Shown: positions 21,060 to 33,749, counted from the first letter of the stretch. The stretch: 64,000 nt of DNA from Pleurotus djamor (GCA_029747585.1 JAPEVF010000160.1:1-64000), one strand, 5' to 3'. Notes: generated from the letters alone by a model not told the origin. Program-made: numbers and translations.

Positions 21060-23894
21060 TTATAGAGTGAAAGCTTTGATCAAGGGCGATACGACCGGAC
21101 CACCCTTCTGCTTGTAGAAGTCGACAACCTTCTTCCCAACAACGGCGATATCTACAAACAAACAACCTCCGTCAACGAACGCTCGATATCAATAAAGGGA
21201 CAACATACTGGAGCCTGTGATGCCGAACTTCTCGTACACTTTCTGGTACGGTCCAGAAGCACCCCAAGCAGGGAGACCATATTGTTCGTGGCTGTACTTC
21301 TGCCATCCAGCCGTCTATATCAAAGCGCCAGATCGTTAGTTCTAGGTGTTGATTCATCAAGGGGACCAACGCACCGAAAGAGCTTCCAGCGACAGAATAG
21401 GCGCTCCACTCCTCAAAACGCTCAACTTGTAGTCCTCCGGCTGCTTATCGAACACAAGCCAACACGGCAGACTAACGATGCGAGTCTTGATACCCTCCTC
21501 CTTGAGCTTGCTAGCCGCCTCGACAGCAATGGCGACTTCACTTCCCGAACTAACGATCGTAAGATCTTCTCCTTCCTCCTCATGGAGGACATAACCACCA
21601 CGAAGTGCATTCTCTATCGTCGATCCCTCAAGATTCGGGAGGTTCTGTCGACTGAGAGAAAGCACGGAAGGTGTCTTGGTGGAGGTGATAGCAGCGTAGT
21701 AAGCTGCAGAGGTCTCGTTTCCATCGGCTGGACGCCAGAATGCAAGGTTGGGGATGGCACGGAGATGGATCGCAGTTTCGATAGGCTGATGTGTGGGACC
21801 GTCCTCGCCAAGACCGATGGAGTCGTGGGTTGCTGCAATCGTGCGTCTTAATTAATGTTATATACTCAAATGACTAGGGTTACTCACCAACCCAAATGAC
21901 CTGATGTTCGCTGAGTGCAGAGAGGCGTAGGGCACCGGCGGCGTATGAGACAAAGTTCTGTCGATGATGCGTCAGTCATGATGGCGCCGATTAACTGGCA
22001 ACAGTGAACACACCATGAAGGTCGCGACAAATGGGATTATTCCACCATAGGCAGCCAAGCCATTAGCGATGGCACCCATACCGTGCTCACGGACTCCATA
22101 TCGGATATATGTACCCGCATACGTACCGAGTCCAGTACTGGGTGGTTGGAAATCAGTGCTTCCCTTCACTTTCGTCAAGTTACTGCCCGTAAGGTCAGCA
22201 GAACCACCCATGAGTTCAGGAAGGACAGGAGAAACAGCAGTGAGAGCAATCTCAGAAAGCTTGCGAGAAGCTTGAGCAGCGTCGCTAGTTTTGTAGATAG
22301 GGAGGCTCTTTTCCCATCCATCAGGGAGCTTTCCAGCAATTCGGCGGGTGAGCTCGGCGTATTCTTTGGGATATTGTTGACCGTAGGAGGCAAGCAGATC
22401 ATTCCATTGGGCTTCGAGAGCGGCGCCTCGCTGAGCGATTTCTGCGTAGGCAGCGTAGGTCTCGGCTGGAACGTGGAATTTCTCGTCANGGGGGGAAGTT
22501 GAACTTCGCCTTGAGAGCCTGGATATCGTCAGCCTTCAAGGCTTTTGAAAGCGTAAGCGTGATTTCTGACGATCAGTAAAGCTGCTTACGAGCTCCGTGG
22601 ACGCCGTGCGTTCCTTGAAGCTTAGAGCCAAACCCGATGGTCGTGCGGAGACGAATGATGGTGGGCTTGTTAGTTTCCTTGCGAGCTTCGGCAATGGCAT
22701 TGTAGATTCCCGCCAAGTCGCTACAGAATAGATTGAACATAAATTCATATGTATCTAGAGATTTGACTTACGAATCGCCATTGTCGACGTGCAGAACCTG
22801 CCAGTTGTATGACAGGAAGCGTTGTTCAACGTTTTCCGTAAAAGCGACGGCAGTGTCCCCATCAATGGAAATATCTAGATTTCAACATTGAGATTGATTT
22901 TATCACGCAGACGGAAGTAAATCTCTTACGGTTATCATCGTAGATCTGAAGCGATTATCATGAGCCAAGTATGACAGGGTTTTGGCAGAAGGAGATACTG
23001 ACCACAATGAGATTCCCAAGCTGCAGGTGACCAGCAAGACTAGCAGCCTCGCTTGCAACACCTTCCATCAGACAGCCGTCACCACAAAATACTGCATGAT
23101 TTCGGTTCAGCAACAATTCATGTAAAATAGCAGGGATGTGGCGTACCATACGTGTAGTTGTTGATGAGATCGAATCCGTCCTTGTTAAACACGGCAGCTA
23201 AATGCGCTTGTGCGATAGCAAGACCGACACCGTTACCGAAACCCTGGCCAAGAGGTCCGGTGGTAACTTCGATGCCTGAGAGAGAGGATGTAAGTGCTGG
23301 GTTTGAAAGGCTAATCCTAAATCGTTCCAGTTACCATCAGTGTGGCCAGCTTCTGGGTGACCTGGGGTAAGCGAACCGAGTTGACGGAAAGCCTTGAGAT
23401 CATCCATGGACAACTTGTATCCCAGGAGATGTAAGAGGATATATTGAAGTGCGCATCTGGATTCCGGTTCAAAGGGACGATCATTCGTGGAGAAAGGGTG
23501 TATTCTTACGCGTGTCTGTAGCGATACATGAGGTTGGTGCATCTGCAGATAGACACGAGGAACCTTACCCATTTGACAGAACGAATCGATCGCGATTGAA
23601 CCACTTTGAGTTCTTGGGGTTGGCGTTGAAGAAGCTATTAATACGAGCTCAAGGGCTTGATGTGGTACAGATCATGAGGGAATCTGTACCGAGAAAAGAG
23701 AACATGGGCTACTGGGGCCATGCCCATGGGAGCACCTGAGACGTGGGGATTGAGTACGATACGTTCGTTACGGATGCTTGAGCCTGGTAGAACGCACCTG
23801 GATGGCCAGAGTTTGCTTTGCCGACGACATCAGCGGCGAGGGTGCGGATTGTGGCGATGGAGGCGTCGTCGCTCGAGCTTGGGACGAAGGACAT
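21060..23894 (-). CDS. TKL1: Transketolase
   Basis: A thiamine-diphosphate enzyme of the non-oxidative pentose phosphate pathway that moves two-carbon units between sugar phosphates. The N-terminus is [20 protein letters not shown] then [11 protein letters not shown]. The ThDP/metal motif [20 protein letters not shown] then NLIVVYDDN is near 22930-23100. Next come [55 protein letters not shown] (the catalytic Glu region) and [13 protein letters not shown]. The C-terminal domain has [20 protein letters not shown] and ends [12 protein letters not shown] at TAA 21060. About ten short introns interrupt it. It is divergent from CMC2, with 181 bp between start codons. Confidence 0.95.
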
Positions 23895-24075
23895 GGTGGT
23901 TGTCGAGAGAGACGATGGGATGGGCAAATTGTGATTCAGGGGCTTCACTTTATCATTATCGCGTCCATGGAGATGTTCTCACGCCGTCCGCGGTAGGCCT
24001 CGCTTATAATTCACGATTGATGATGGCGGAAAGCGTCTCCGGTCGGCATCGAACGGTCTTACTCTTGTCTCCCAG

Positions 24076-24407
24076 ATGCACCCACAGCTCTCCGACAAAC
24101 GCATAGGTATCTGCTTTCTCCCCGGTCCGCCTGCCAGTTACTCATCTTCAAATGCAGCCTGCTGGGAATTCATCCAGGCACTGGATAATTGTCATCTCAG
24201 TACTTGGGCGAAATTCTCCGGCGGGTGTAACAGGCAGAAGGATGAACTGAATAGTTGTTTGCGGAAAGAGGTGGGTAGAGATGGAATGCGGTTAGATACT
24301 TCGCTCACTTTCCGTAGCGTGTCGAACGTACTACAAAAAACAGAGAGGCCGCAAAAGAGCGGCGTGCCAAGACGGAACAGGCATGGAAAGAGTTCAATGA
24401 AGACTAA
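24076..24407 (+). CDS. CMC2: Cytochrome c oxidase assembly protein CMC2
   Basis: A small twin CX9C protein of the mitochondrial intermembrane space that helps assemble complex IV. Exon 1 (31 nt) encodes MHPQLSDKRI. Exon 2 carries both CX9C motifs: C-WEFIQALDN-C and C-NRQKDELNS-C. After a second intron the tail reads RTTKNREAAKERRAKTEQAW then KEFNED, ending at TAA 24407. The length (about 80 residues) and motif order fit CMC2. It converges on the short-chain dehydrogenase gene with only about 50 bp between stop codons. Confidence 0.93.
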
Positions 24408-24457
24408 GACAGGACACGACGCGTGCTTCGGATTGCATAATTACACCGACGCACATC

Positions 24458-25768
24458 TTACCAGGAATGATGTCCTCCGCTCACGATGATACTGTTCCCG
24501 GGTCTCGTTAATATACTTGCCATGCGCAAATCGTCAAAAAATGACTCACTCGCTACCCGTGCAGAATGTGGAAGCGTCACTGGCCAACCAGGTCACTACC
24601 CCGCGAAGTTCATCTGGTCGTCCGATACGCCCAAGTGGGTTCAACCCGGACCATTTATCAAACAAATGTGGTTCCTTGTCAAGGTACGCTGCTGTCATCC
24701 TATGTACACGCCGTCAAAACCACTCAACATAAATCATTCAGGTTAAGCTTACTTTGTGTAGATGTGGCCTGGAGAAAGCGTGTTTACGCGAATTCGCTTC
24801 GGACCCAACTCGCATGCCATGCTGCGTGCCATCTGCAAAACGGCAGATTTACTGGTGTTGTACGACACCCATGCATGATCCTATGAATTTCGTTGACAAC
24901 TTGACAACTGCATGCTGGAAAGGACTCACTTTGTTCGTGATGCTGCCACTCATCGAGGCAATCATGACGATACTGCCTGGCGTGCCAAACCGCGACATTT
25001 GGCGTCCTGCTGCTTGTGCCGTGTAAAGCACGCCGTTTGTGTTGACACTCATTACTTCCTGGAACTGCGACGCTGGATACTCCAAGCAGTCGGTGTGCGC
25101 TTTGAGAATACCCGCAGCTGCAACGCAGAAATCCATTCGTTGTTCCTTGTCGCCAATGTCCTCTCCAAGCTTCCACATCTGTGCCTGGTCGGTGACATTT
25201 GCTGAACGATACTCAAGGCGCGGAGCGGTGCCACTGTCTCCCGTCTCTGTTCCATGGGTATCATTATCCTCAATAAGAATAATTCAGTGAACATATCCAC
25301 AGTTACTCACTCATTTGTCCCACATAATTTTTGACGGCTTCCCACTCTTCAGATGGCTTCTCCGGCAGGTCAACACAATACACCGCTCTTGCGCCCGCTT
25401 CACACAGTGCCATAGCCATCTCCAACCCGAGCCCCCGGTTGCCCCCAGACACGATACCAACTCTATCTTCCAACGCAAACTCTTTGAAAATCTTCGATTC
25501 TGTCTTATCTATTCCCTTATGAGCGTGCGCCTTCAAGTGGGTCTCGTCATATGTAGCATCATGTCATGGACTTACTCAGCAAGCCTGCCTGATAAGCCAG
25601 AGCAGCCTCAACGCCAATCGGAGCCAATGGTGACTCCGATTGTTTTGAAGGACCTGACCTGAGGCTCGTAGTGCATGTAAAGGTTCGGCTACTCGTCCCA
25701 GCCACGCGGTTTAGATGGCGAACACATGTAGACGACGAGCGAATCGCGTTCTTGCATAGAGTGAACAT
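24458..25768 (-). CDS. Short-chain dehydrogenase/reductase, probably mitochondrial
   Basis: A classical SDR oxidoreductase. The first about 40 residues are rich in Arg and Ser with no acidic residues (MFTLCKNAIRSSSTCVRHLN), like a mitochondrial presequence. The Rossmann motif is GIVSGGNRGLGLEMAMALCE. Next come a mid-domain AAAGILKAHTDCLEYPA, SVNTNGVLYTAQAAGRQM, the catalytic Ser in SIVMIASMSGSITNK, and the catalytic YNTSK in YNTSKSAVLQMARSMACELG. The end is RIRVNTLSPGHIYTK then LNPLGRIGRPDELRGVVTWL, closing IIVSGGHHSW at TAA 24458. Sorbose reductase and D-arabinitol dehydrogenase-like enzymes have this layout, but the substrate cannot be read from sequence. Confidence 0.88.
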
Positions 25769-25931
25769 CGTTCGAATTCAAATTGGACGACACTGAAGAG
25801 ATGGCCCTTTTGTATGAGAGACTGTAAGCCTGTGGGAAGAGAAGGGCACGAGGGCTGGCTCAGATGACCAGTGACGAAACCACTCTTCTTCGCATTCCAT
25901 CAGTAGTTATTGTTACTTCTACGGAAGCGTA

Positions 25932-28900
25932 TTACACGCTAATGAGACCTTCGATTTGCCCCAGCAACTCCTTGCTGGAGCGTACACCACCCGAGTAGAC
26001 ATCAAAAGATGCCAAACTTCCTTTGCCATTCAACGTCACCTTCACTTCCGAACCCTCTTTGACAACTTTCACCGTCGCCGCCACCCCTGATTGGTCTACA
26101 GCGTGAACCGTCGTCTCTGCAGTTTGTCCATTCTCCAGCTCATACGCCTGAACATACAAACCGGTGGTATAATCGTAATCAGGCCGTCCCAATCCAGCCG
26201 CTCCAAGAACAAGAACACTCCCTTGACGAACCCACACGGGGATCTCATCAATGGGAACTTGCTCTCGAATCCAGATGGGCCCTTGGACGACACGTTCAGG
26301 GTGGAAGAACGATGTCCACTTCCCGGCTGGGAGGTAGTACACGGATTCCTCGCCCAGAGGGACAAAAACAGGGGCGACTAGGAGGGAGGGTCCAAACATG
26401 TACTGCCTGTCAAGGGTATGGGTCGTAGGGTCGTCCAAGAACTCGAGGAACATCGCCCGCATGATGGGATGGCCGTTTTTGTTTGCTTGCATAGCCTGGA
26501 GGACAGAGTTGTCGAACGAGGACTACAAAGCAAGAACGGCAAAACTTACGAGGTTGTATATGTACGGCATCAAACGGTGTTTGGCATCCAACCATTTTGC
26601 CATATTGGCCGCAGCCTCTTCTCCGTATTGCCAGGGAATACGGTAGGATCCAGACCCGTGCAGCCTACTATGAGAGCAAAACAACCCGAAGGCTACCCAA
26701 CGCTGGTAGATCTCAGGTGGTGGGTGTCCCTGCGAGAATGATTTCCATAAATACACAACCTGAGCACGCATAGTAAAGAGGTCAAGACTCACTTCAAACC
26801 CTCCGATATCGTGTGACGAGAATGCAAATCCAGAAACCGTTAAGGATAAGCAACCTCTAATGGTCTCAGCCATAGCTTCGAAGGTAGACTCGCAATCACC
26901 ACCCCAGTGCTATCCGGAGTATATGAGTAAAACTCAAAAGGCGAAACCAGACAAAGATTCACTCACCACAGGGAATCTCTGGCCACCAGTGGCAGCCGAG
27001 CGAGCAAATAGGACGGCCTGGCGCTCTCCCAGGCGTTCCTTCAGTAAGTCAAACACAAGTTGGTTATACTTGACCGTGTAGGTGTTGTGCATTCGCATGG
27101 GGTCTGATCCATCATGGTAACGGACTCCGGTATGCGGAATTCGCTCTCCGAAGTCGGTCTGTGGGCATTTTGTCAGCTTTATGCATGAGCAAGATTAATG
27201 GGTAGCTACATGCCTTGAAACAGTCGACACCGAGGTCAATAAGAGCGGAGAGTTTGTCGGTGTACCATTTGCAAGCCGCGGGGTTGGTGACATCTAGGAT
27301 GGCAAGCCCTGGCTGCCAGAGGTCCCATCTAGAAACCAGATATCAGAATATGCTATTTTCATGGATGACTTCAATACATACTGCCAAACAGAGCCATCTG
27401 TGCGTTTGATGAAGTACCCTTCTCGTGCTCCCTCTTTGAAGATAGGGGAAAGCTGGGAGATGTAGGAGTTAACTAGGGGAAAAGTCAGCGAACACGGTTC
27501 TCCGGGGGGAATCCGGGGCATCCACTGACTCCAGACACAAATCTTGACACCGTACTTTTCCTTGATCCCAGACAAGTATGCTTTCGGGTCCGGGAAGTTG
27601 TCCGGGTCGAAGGTGAAGGAGCACCTGCGAAGAGGTTTAACTCCGGGGAGAAGCACTTGAACGGGAAACTTGAAAGACATACCATTCGTATTGTTTCATC
27701 CAGAAGCAGTCGAGATGGAATACTCGGACGTCACAACTGCGGTCTTTCATGCCTTGCAAGAAGCCTGAAACGGTTTCGGAAGAGTAATTTGTGAGGAATG
27801 AAGTGGAGAGCCAGAGTCCGAAGGTCCACGCCGGAAGGACGCTGTATTCAATATAAAACATCAGCTTCATCCAAACCTCAAAATAAAGCTATAATTACGC
27901 AGGGCGACCCGTCATTCGAGTATACTTTTCCAAGATCTGGAGTAGAGTAGGTATATCTTATCACTGTGAGGCCCATGCTGAGACATGAACGGACTGACCT
28001 CCAATGGCGATTCTCCGTAGATGATGAAGTACTCCAACGACTTATCAGCGACACTGACTCCGACTCTGCTGACTTTCTCGCTCCCAACCTCGACTTCTAC
28101 CTCTCCGGGATGGTTGATGAATACACCATAACCCCTGTTGGTGATGTAGAACGGGATGCATTTGTAGGCTTGGTCACTGGATGTTCCACCGTCTGTCATA
28201 CGTGAGGATGTCGTCTTTTTGAAAGCATTTTCTGATAACCCACCTTGATTCCACACTTTAATCGACTGCCCTGAAAACACTCAGTGTCTTGCATTGACGA
28301 TAGAAATTGCTTAGCACTTACCATTCTTTACAAAAGCTCCGAATTGCTCGCCAAAGCCATAGATAAGTTCACCCGGAGAAATATTCAGCTCGGAGTGAAT
28401 ATACCTGACCGTCGGTGGGAAGGCCTCAGGAGTAGGGTTAGAGCTAGGGTCAAGAGCCAAGCAAGAACTATTCGCGGCGGAAAGTGCGGTCCAGCGAGAT
28501 GGGACATCGTAGATGCCTTGATGCTTGTATCCTGCAAACGTCAAAGTCTTCTTTGGCGACTTGAAAGTGATGGTATATGGGTTCTCCGTTATCTCGGCCG
28601 TCAGGCCACCTGTACTTAGGGAGTACGCGGCGTCCGACTTTGAGAGAGATAGTGCGGATATAGGTTGGGCGTCGGGGAAGAGTGGGATACTTGGCGTGGC
28701 ATCGTCGTTGGCAAAATGCTCGATGTTGACTCCAATTACACCCTCCGTAGGTGAATGCACTTTGACGGTAAGCACAGGTCCTAGAAGGGTTTAATCAGAT
28801 AACGAGAAGGCTAAAGGATTTTCCCTCTCATACCACCTAAAGTATCTCCACGATGCCTGATTGGACGAGTAGATACATGCAAAGTGTAGCCATTGGCCTC

Positions 28901-28981
28901 TTCCAGGACACGAGTGACCTGCAAGCCATGGTAGGGCTTGACGCCGTTCTTCAACAACCAAAAACCGTCGTTAAATTTCAT
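25932..28981 (-). CDS. GH31 alpha-glycosidase, alpha-xylosidase type
   Basis: A glycoside hydrolase family 31 enzyme, closest in motif wording to bacterial YicI-type alpha-xylosidases. The N-terminus [20 protein letters not shown] has no signal peptide, so it probably acts inside the cell. The N-terminal beta domain holds [17 protein letters not shown]. The barrel has [33 protein letters not shown], the nucleophile region [17 protein letters not shown] followed by [12 protein letters not shown], and the acid/base region [17 protein letters not shown]. The C-terminal part has RYRIPW-like text, [14 protein letters not shown] and a final beta domain ending at TAG 25932. It likely frees xylose from xyloglucan or isoprimeverose-type oligosaccharides; this substrate is inferred. 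Introns are numerous and short. Confidence 0.9.
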
Positions 28982-29196
28982 TTACGCGGAGGCTGTAGGG
29001 GGAGGTGAGGCTGCTTACTAGGTGTGGAATTTGAGGCCTTTATATCTGTGATTGAAGCAACGGTCCGCTTGCTCAGGAATTGTGGACCGTCCAAGTTTGC
29101 CTTCCGAAGATTTTCCGCCCGACACCCTGACAACGTTAGGGGCAAAATGACTTGTTCAGAACAGCGATAGAACAGCGCGACGGTAAAACTGTAACA

Positions 29197-30654
29197 TCAG
29201 TCTTTGGTCTCTCCGCGCTTATGGGCCCAATACTTGAGCTTCTCATTCAGACGAGCCTCCCATCCACCTTTGACATTCTTCAGCCGCTCTGCGCTCCTCC
29301 GATCGTTGACCCAGATGTCGAGCGTCCAATTCTTGAAGATACCCTCATCATCAGACAGCCCTTGACCATCTGTATACAGTTCAATAAGACGGTCGATGAG
29401 CCCGCTTTCATGCTCGAGACTGGAGCGAGACAGGGCTTGAGCGATGATATCCTTGGCCTTCTCCACGTCTCCGAGGCATTGCCAGGCAGCCGCTTGTCGT
29501 ATATACCTATTATGGATTCAGTCAGCCATAAGATGCATCCACTCAGTGAACCATGTACCCTTTAGCGTAATCTGGATCCACTTTGACTGCGTTCTCCCCA
29601 TCTGCAGCAGCTTTCTTGGCATCCATCCCAGCACCATGAATAAGGTACGCCGCGGCTCGATTCGCGAAACATATCGCTAACAAGCTATGCGCTTGCTTTT
29701 CTTCTTCCTCTTTGGGTTTCTGACTCAATGCATCGACCAAGTGATCTATAGCGTCGCTATAGCCTTTTATAGCACCAACGCGGTCACGGGCTTTGAACGC
29801 AGCGTTTGCATCAGCCTTCGCTTTCTCCGCAAATTCCATGTATATCTTGACACCAGTTTGGTTCATCTGGTCGATCCCGTCACTCAGTTTAGTAGCCTCC
29901 TCATCTGTTTCGATGCGCCAGTGGAATGGTTTCGGGAGAGAGTCTAGGAACGGCTTGAGGTATTCCGCGTGGAGTTTCAACCGAGAGGAGAGTAGCAGAA
30001 ACCAAGGTAACGCGGGCTTGAGAGGGGGTAGAGGAGTGGCAATTGCGGTCTTGATGAATCTGAACCAGTGAGCACCTCGCCATGTTCTTTGTCGGGAACT
30101 AGAGCTTACTGGAGGAGGACGTCAGACGTGGGTAAACCAACAATATTCTCAACATTCCGGTGCTTTTCTTTATCGTCGTAACAGTAGAGGACGCAGGTTG
30201 GCTTCGCCCCGGGGGTGGAATGAACTAGGTCGGGGTGGACAGACTTTCCAGCCGGATCGACGAAGCCCATGGTCTCCATTTGCACAACCCAGAATGATTC
30301 ATGGACGATGGTGTTTTCCAGAGATCCAAAGTCAAAGTTGTCGATTTGTCCATCGATGGAGGCATCGCGCTTGTCCATCTGAGCCATCACTTTCTCCATC
30401 TCGTCCGGATGGTTGGTCAGATACCTATGTTGATTGGGCATTCATTTATATTTGGTAGGGTGTTCTGAACGAAGCTTACTTCAAGACGTCAGGTATCTCC
30501 ACGCGTCCCGTCACAGGATTGGGAGGGATTTTTTGTGCGATAGCCTGGGCGAACACCGTCAATATCTGACAACTGAAACTTGAAGAGTGCTCACCTGTAT
30601 GACTGCAGGATCGACCATGCCTATCGCGTTCGGAGACTTCTTGTTACCAGCCAT
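29197..30654 (-). CDS. TPR-repeat protein, co-chaperone-like
   Basis: The start is MAGNKKSPNAIGMVDPAVIQ, followed by a small exon with PVTGRVEIPDVL and then YLTNHPDEMEKVMAQMDKRD. The N-terminal half has FGSLENTIVHESFWVVQMET and CVLYCYDDKEKHRNVENIVG, with no domain I can name. The C-terminal half holds at least two to three TPR-like units: KADANAAFKARDRVGAIKGY, LLAICFANRAAAYLIHG, AVKVDPDYAKGYIRQAAAWQ and CLGDVEKAKDIIAQALS. It ends WEARLNEKLKYWAHKRGETK D at 29197. TPR proteins usually bind Hsp70/Hsp90 or translocon partners; the partner is not shown here. It is divergent from the first serine dehydratase gene (238 bp). Confidence 0.8.
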
Positions 30655-30892
30655 GGTCTACTTCAGAGCAAAGGAGGTACAGTCCAGGGACGAGGAAGGG
30701 TCGTCTTGCCATGGAAAGCTCCGAGCCTCCGACGCAACTTTTAACATTGCAGACTCGGCCACCACCCACTCGATAAATCCACAGAGACACAGCATAGCAC
30801 ATGATGACAATGACTCCGGCCTCTTTGTCAGGTATAAGATAATCGCATCGCAAACGGCTTGACCAACCCGCCGGTCCGCACACCCAATTCTC

Positions 30893-32217
30893 ATGGCAGT
30901 CCTTTGGAAGGAGACCCCTCTCATCCACTCTAGTGGCATTTCAAAACGGCTGGGCTGCGATGCCTACTTGAAACTTGAGGTAGGGATACGACACGTTGGT
31001 ATGCGGGTAACTGTAATAATCTATTCTTATCCACAGAACCTTCATCCATCGCACTCGTTCAAGTACAGAGGCATATCCTTCTTCGCCCAGCATGCCAAGT
31101 CAGTGCATGGTCCAACGGTGCACTTGATCATCGCGTCCGGTGGTAATGCTGGTCTGGCGGCAGCCTGTGCAGCAGACGCGCTTTCGGTGCGATGTACCGT
31201 CTTCATCCCTCACGGTGCTTCTCCCTCTACCATTAAACTCTTGAAGGACAACGGCGCAGACGTGGTTGTGGGTGGGGTATCGTACCTGCATGCCCTTGAG
31301 GCAGCAAAGGAAGCAGTCAGGACGGAAGCGAAAGCGTGAGTGTTGATTCCAAATTTCTACAGGATCACGACAAACATCTTTACTTTCGTGCTCTAGAGTA
31401 ATGGTTCCTGCCTATGACAATCATATCGTATGGGAGGGGCATGCGTCGATGATTAAAGAAGTCCATGAGAGAATGACTGACAAACCGGATGCAATTTTCT
31501 GCAGTGTCGGGGGTGCAGGTTTGCTAGGTGGAATCATCCTGGGATGCCAATCCGTTGGTTGGGATGATGGTAAGCTTCCCGGACTGTTTACTCCAGACTA
31601 CATGGACCAACATGAAGTGCTTACGTGCCTTGCTTAGTCCCCATAATCGCAATGGAAACCATCGGGTCAGATTGTTTTTACCATACCATACAACTCCAAC
31701 GCAATCCTGCTCACGTCCTCCCACCAAACGTCGTCGAGATTGAGGACCAGGAGCATGGATTAAAACTTGCGTTCTTCAACAAGTTTTCTTCTCGCGCATC
31801 AGGATCCCTTGGAGCATCTTCACCAGCGCCAGGAGTCGTCAAGATGGCGATGGAGAGACCAGGAGGTATTAAATGCGTCGGCATTCCTGATGAATTAGCC
31901 ATGAAAGCCGGGCTTCTGTTCACAGGTTGGTTAGCTCGATGCGTCATGAAATATGTTGACAATCATGGGCGTACACAGATGAACACAAAATGCTCGTTGA
32001 ATTGGCTTGTTCAACGACCCTCGCGTCAGGGTATTTTCCATCGTTGTATCAGAAACTTGTTCCACCAAGCGCGAAGAAAGTGGTGTTCATCGTCTGCGGA
32101 GGGTTCAAGGTATCTTTGAGCGAGATGGCAGACTATAAAGACGCGGTATCGGCTAATGTGGATGAGAATTGGGAAGTCTTGTGCGACGGCGAAACACTTA
32201 CAGTAGAGAAGATGTAG
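30893..32217 (+). CDS. L-serine (threonine) dehydratase, PLP-dependent, copy 1
   Basis: A fold-type II PLP enzyme, catabolic serine dehydratase type, which deaminates serine (and threonine) to pyruvate (2-oxobutyrate). The N-terminus is MAVLWKETPLIHSSGISKRL then AYLKLE. The PLP lysine is in NLHPSHSFKYRGI, and the phosphate/substrate loop is IIASGGNAGLAAACAADALS. Next come VMVPAYDNHIVWEGHASMIK, the glycine loop FCSVGGAGLLGGIILGCQSV, the exon VPIIAMETIGSDCFYHTIQL, then GSLGASSPAPGVVKM. The end is VVFIVCGGFKVSLSEMADY then CDGETLTVEKM. There are about four introns. A second copy follows 130 bp downstream on the same strand. Confidence 0.9.
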
Positions 32218-32347
32218 TTTGGACGCATAGATATCACGCAACCATCATAGACAGAAATCGATGTACGATTCCAAATAACACCAAGGGGAAACGCCATGTG
32301 GGACTGGTTGAATATAAAGAAGTCGAAGGGAGAGCAACTGAGTCATA

Positions 32348-33646
32348 ATGACACTTTGGAAGGAGACCCCTCTCGTTCATTCCAGCGGCATCTCCAAAAC
32401 ATTGGGCTGCGATGTATACCTCAAGCTTGAAGTATATTCACCGTTCGCTTGCATTGAGAACGAGTATTGACGACAGCTGTTATCCACAGAATTTACATCC
32501 TTCGCACTCATTCAAAATCCGTGGAATAACTCACTTTATCCAACATGCTAAGTCGGTACATGGTCCTGAAGTACATTTGATCATTGCATCCAGTGGGAAT
32601 GCTGGGTTGGCGGCAGCCTTCGTATCCAATGCTCTGTCGCTACGGTGCACGGTGTTCCTCCCAGACGGTGCCGCCCAAGCCACCGTGGAAGCTTTGAAGC
32701 GACACAACGCCGACGTCGTGATAGGTGGGCAATCCTACTTGTACTCGCTCATGGCAGCGAAGGAGGCTGTCAAAGCGGAAGAGAAAGTGTGCGTGTATGA
32801 ATTGGGAGGTAGATATCCGCTTGCTAAACTGTAGACTTCTAGGGTAATGATCCCATCGTACGACAGTCCATTGATATGGGAAGGCCATGCACCAATGATT
32901 GAGGAAATGCATAGGAGAATCGATGAGAAGCCGGATGTAATATTCTGTAGTGTTGGCGGCGGCGGTCTGTTGGGAGGTATCATCAAAGGATGCCAATCCG
33001 TTGGATGGGACGACGGTGAGCTTCGCCAGTATGTTCCTATAATGATCAACTAAGTGAGCTCCCCATTCAGTCCCAATAATCACAATGGAAACCATCGGCT
33101 CGAATTGTTTCTACCATACCATCCAACTCCAACGGAACCCAACCCACATTCTCCCACAAGACGTTGTACCAATCGAAAACGAAGAAGATGGTCTGAAGCT
33201 TGCGTTCTTCGAAAAGTTCTCTTCTCGAGCGTCGGGATCACTTGGAGCTTCTTCGCCTGCCCCGGGAGTCGTCAAGATGGCGCTAGGAAGAGCAGGAGGC
33301 ATCAAGTGCGTTAGCATCCCGGATGAGCTAGGCATGAAAGCTGGATTACTGTTCACGGGTAAGTTGCATTACCGTTCATCAAGTTCTTCAAATTGAGGTG
33401 ATGCCGGACGCAGACGAACACAAGATGCTCGTCGAATTGGCATGCTCTACGACCCTCGCAGCGGCGTACGTCCCATCGTTGTTTAGGAAGCTAGTTCCAC
33501 CGGATGCAAAGAAGGCCGTCTTCGTTGTATGTGGAGGGTTCAAAGTCTCACTGGGCGAGATGGCAGAGTTCAAAGGTATTGTTGAAGCTAGACAAGAGAA
33601 GAAATGGGAGGTCCTCTGCGATGGCGAAACACTCATAGTTGAGTAG
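32348..33646 (+). CDS. L-serine (threonine) dehydratase, PLP-dependent, copy 2
   Basis: A tandem paralogue of the gene at 30893-32217, with the same exon-intron layout. It starts MTLWKETPLVHSSGISKTLG. The PLP lysine motif is NLHPSHSFKIRGI. The loop here reads IIASSGNAGLAAAFVSNALS (SSG where copy 1 has SGG). Next come VMIPSYDSPLIWEGHAPMIE, FCSVGGGGLLGGIIKGCQSV, VPIITMETIGSNCFYHTIQL and GSLGASSPAPGVVKM. The end is VFVVCGGFKVSLGEMAEFKG then CDGETLIVE, with TAG at 33646. All catalytic features are intact, so both copies look functional. It converges on PET100 with about 100 bp between stops. Confidence 0.9.
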
Positions 33647-33749
33647 GGGATATAGTCACGTATTCAAAGCAATACAAAGATACAGCTGTAGCGTAGACGA
33701 CATGAGTCAAGGTTCATAGAAAAGGTCGGTGTAACTCACCATAACATTA

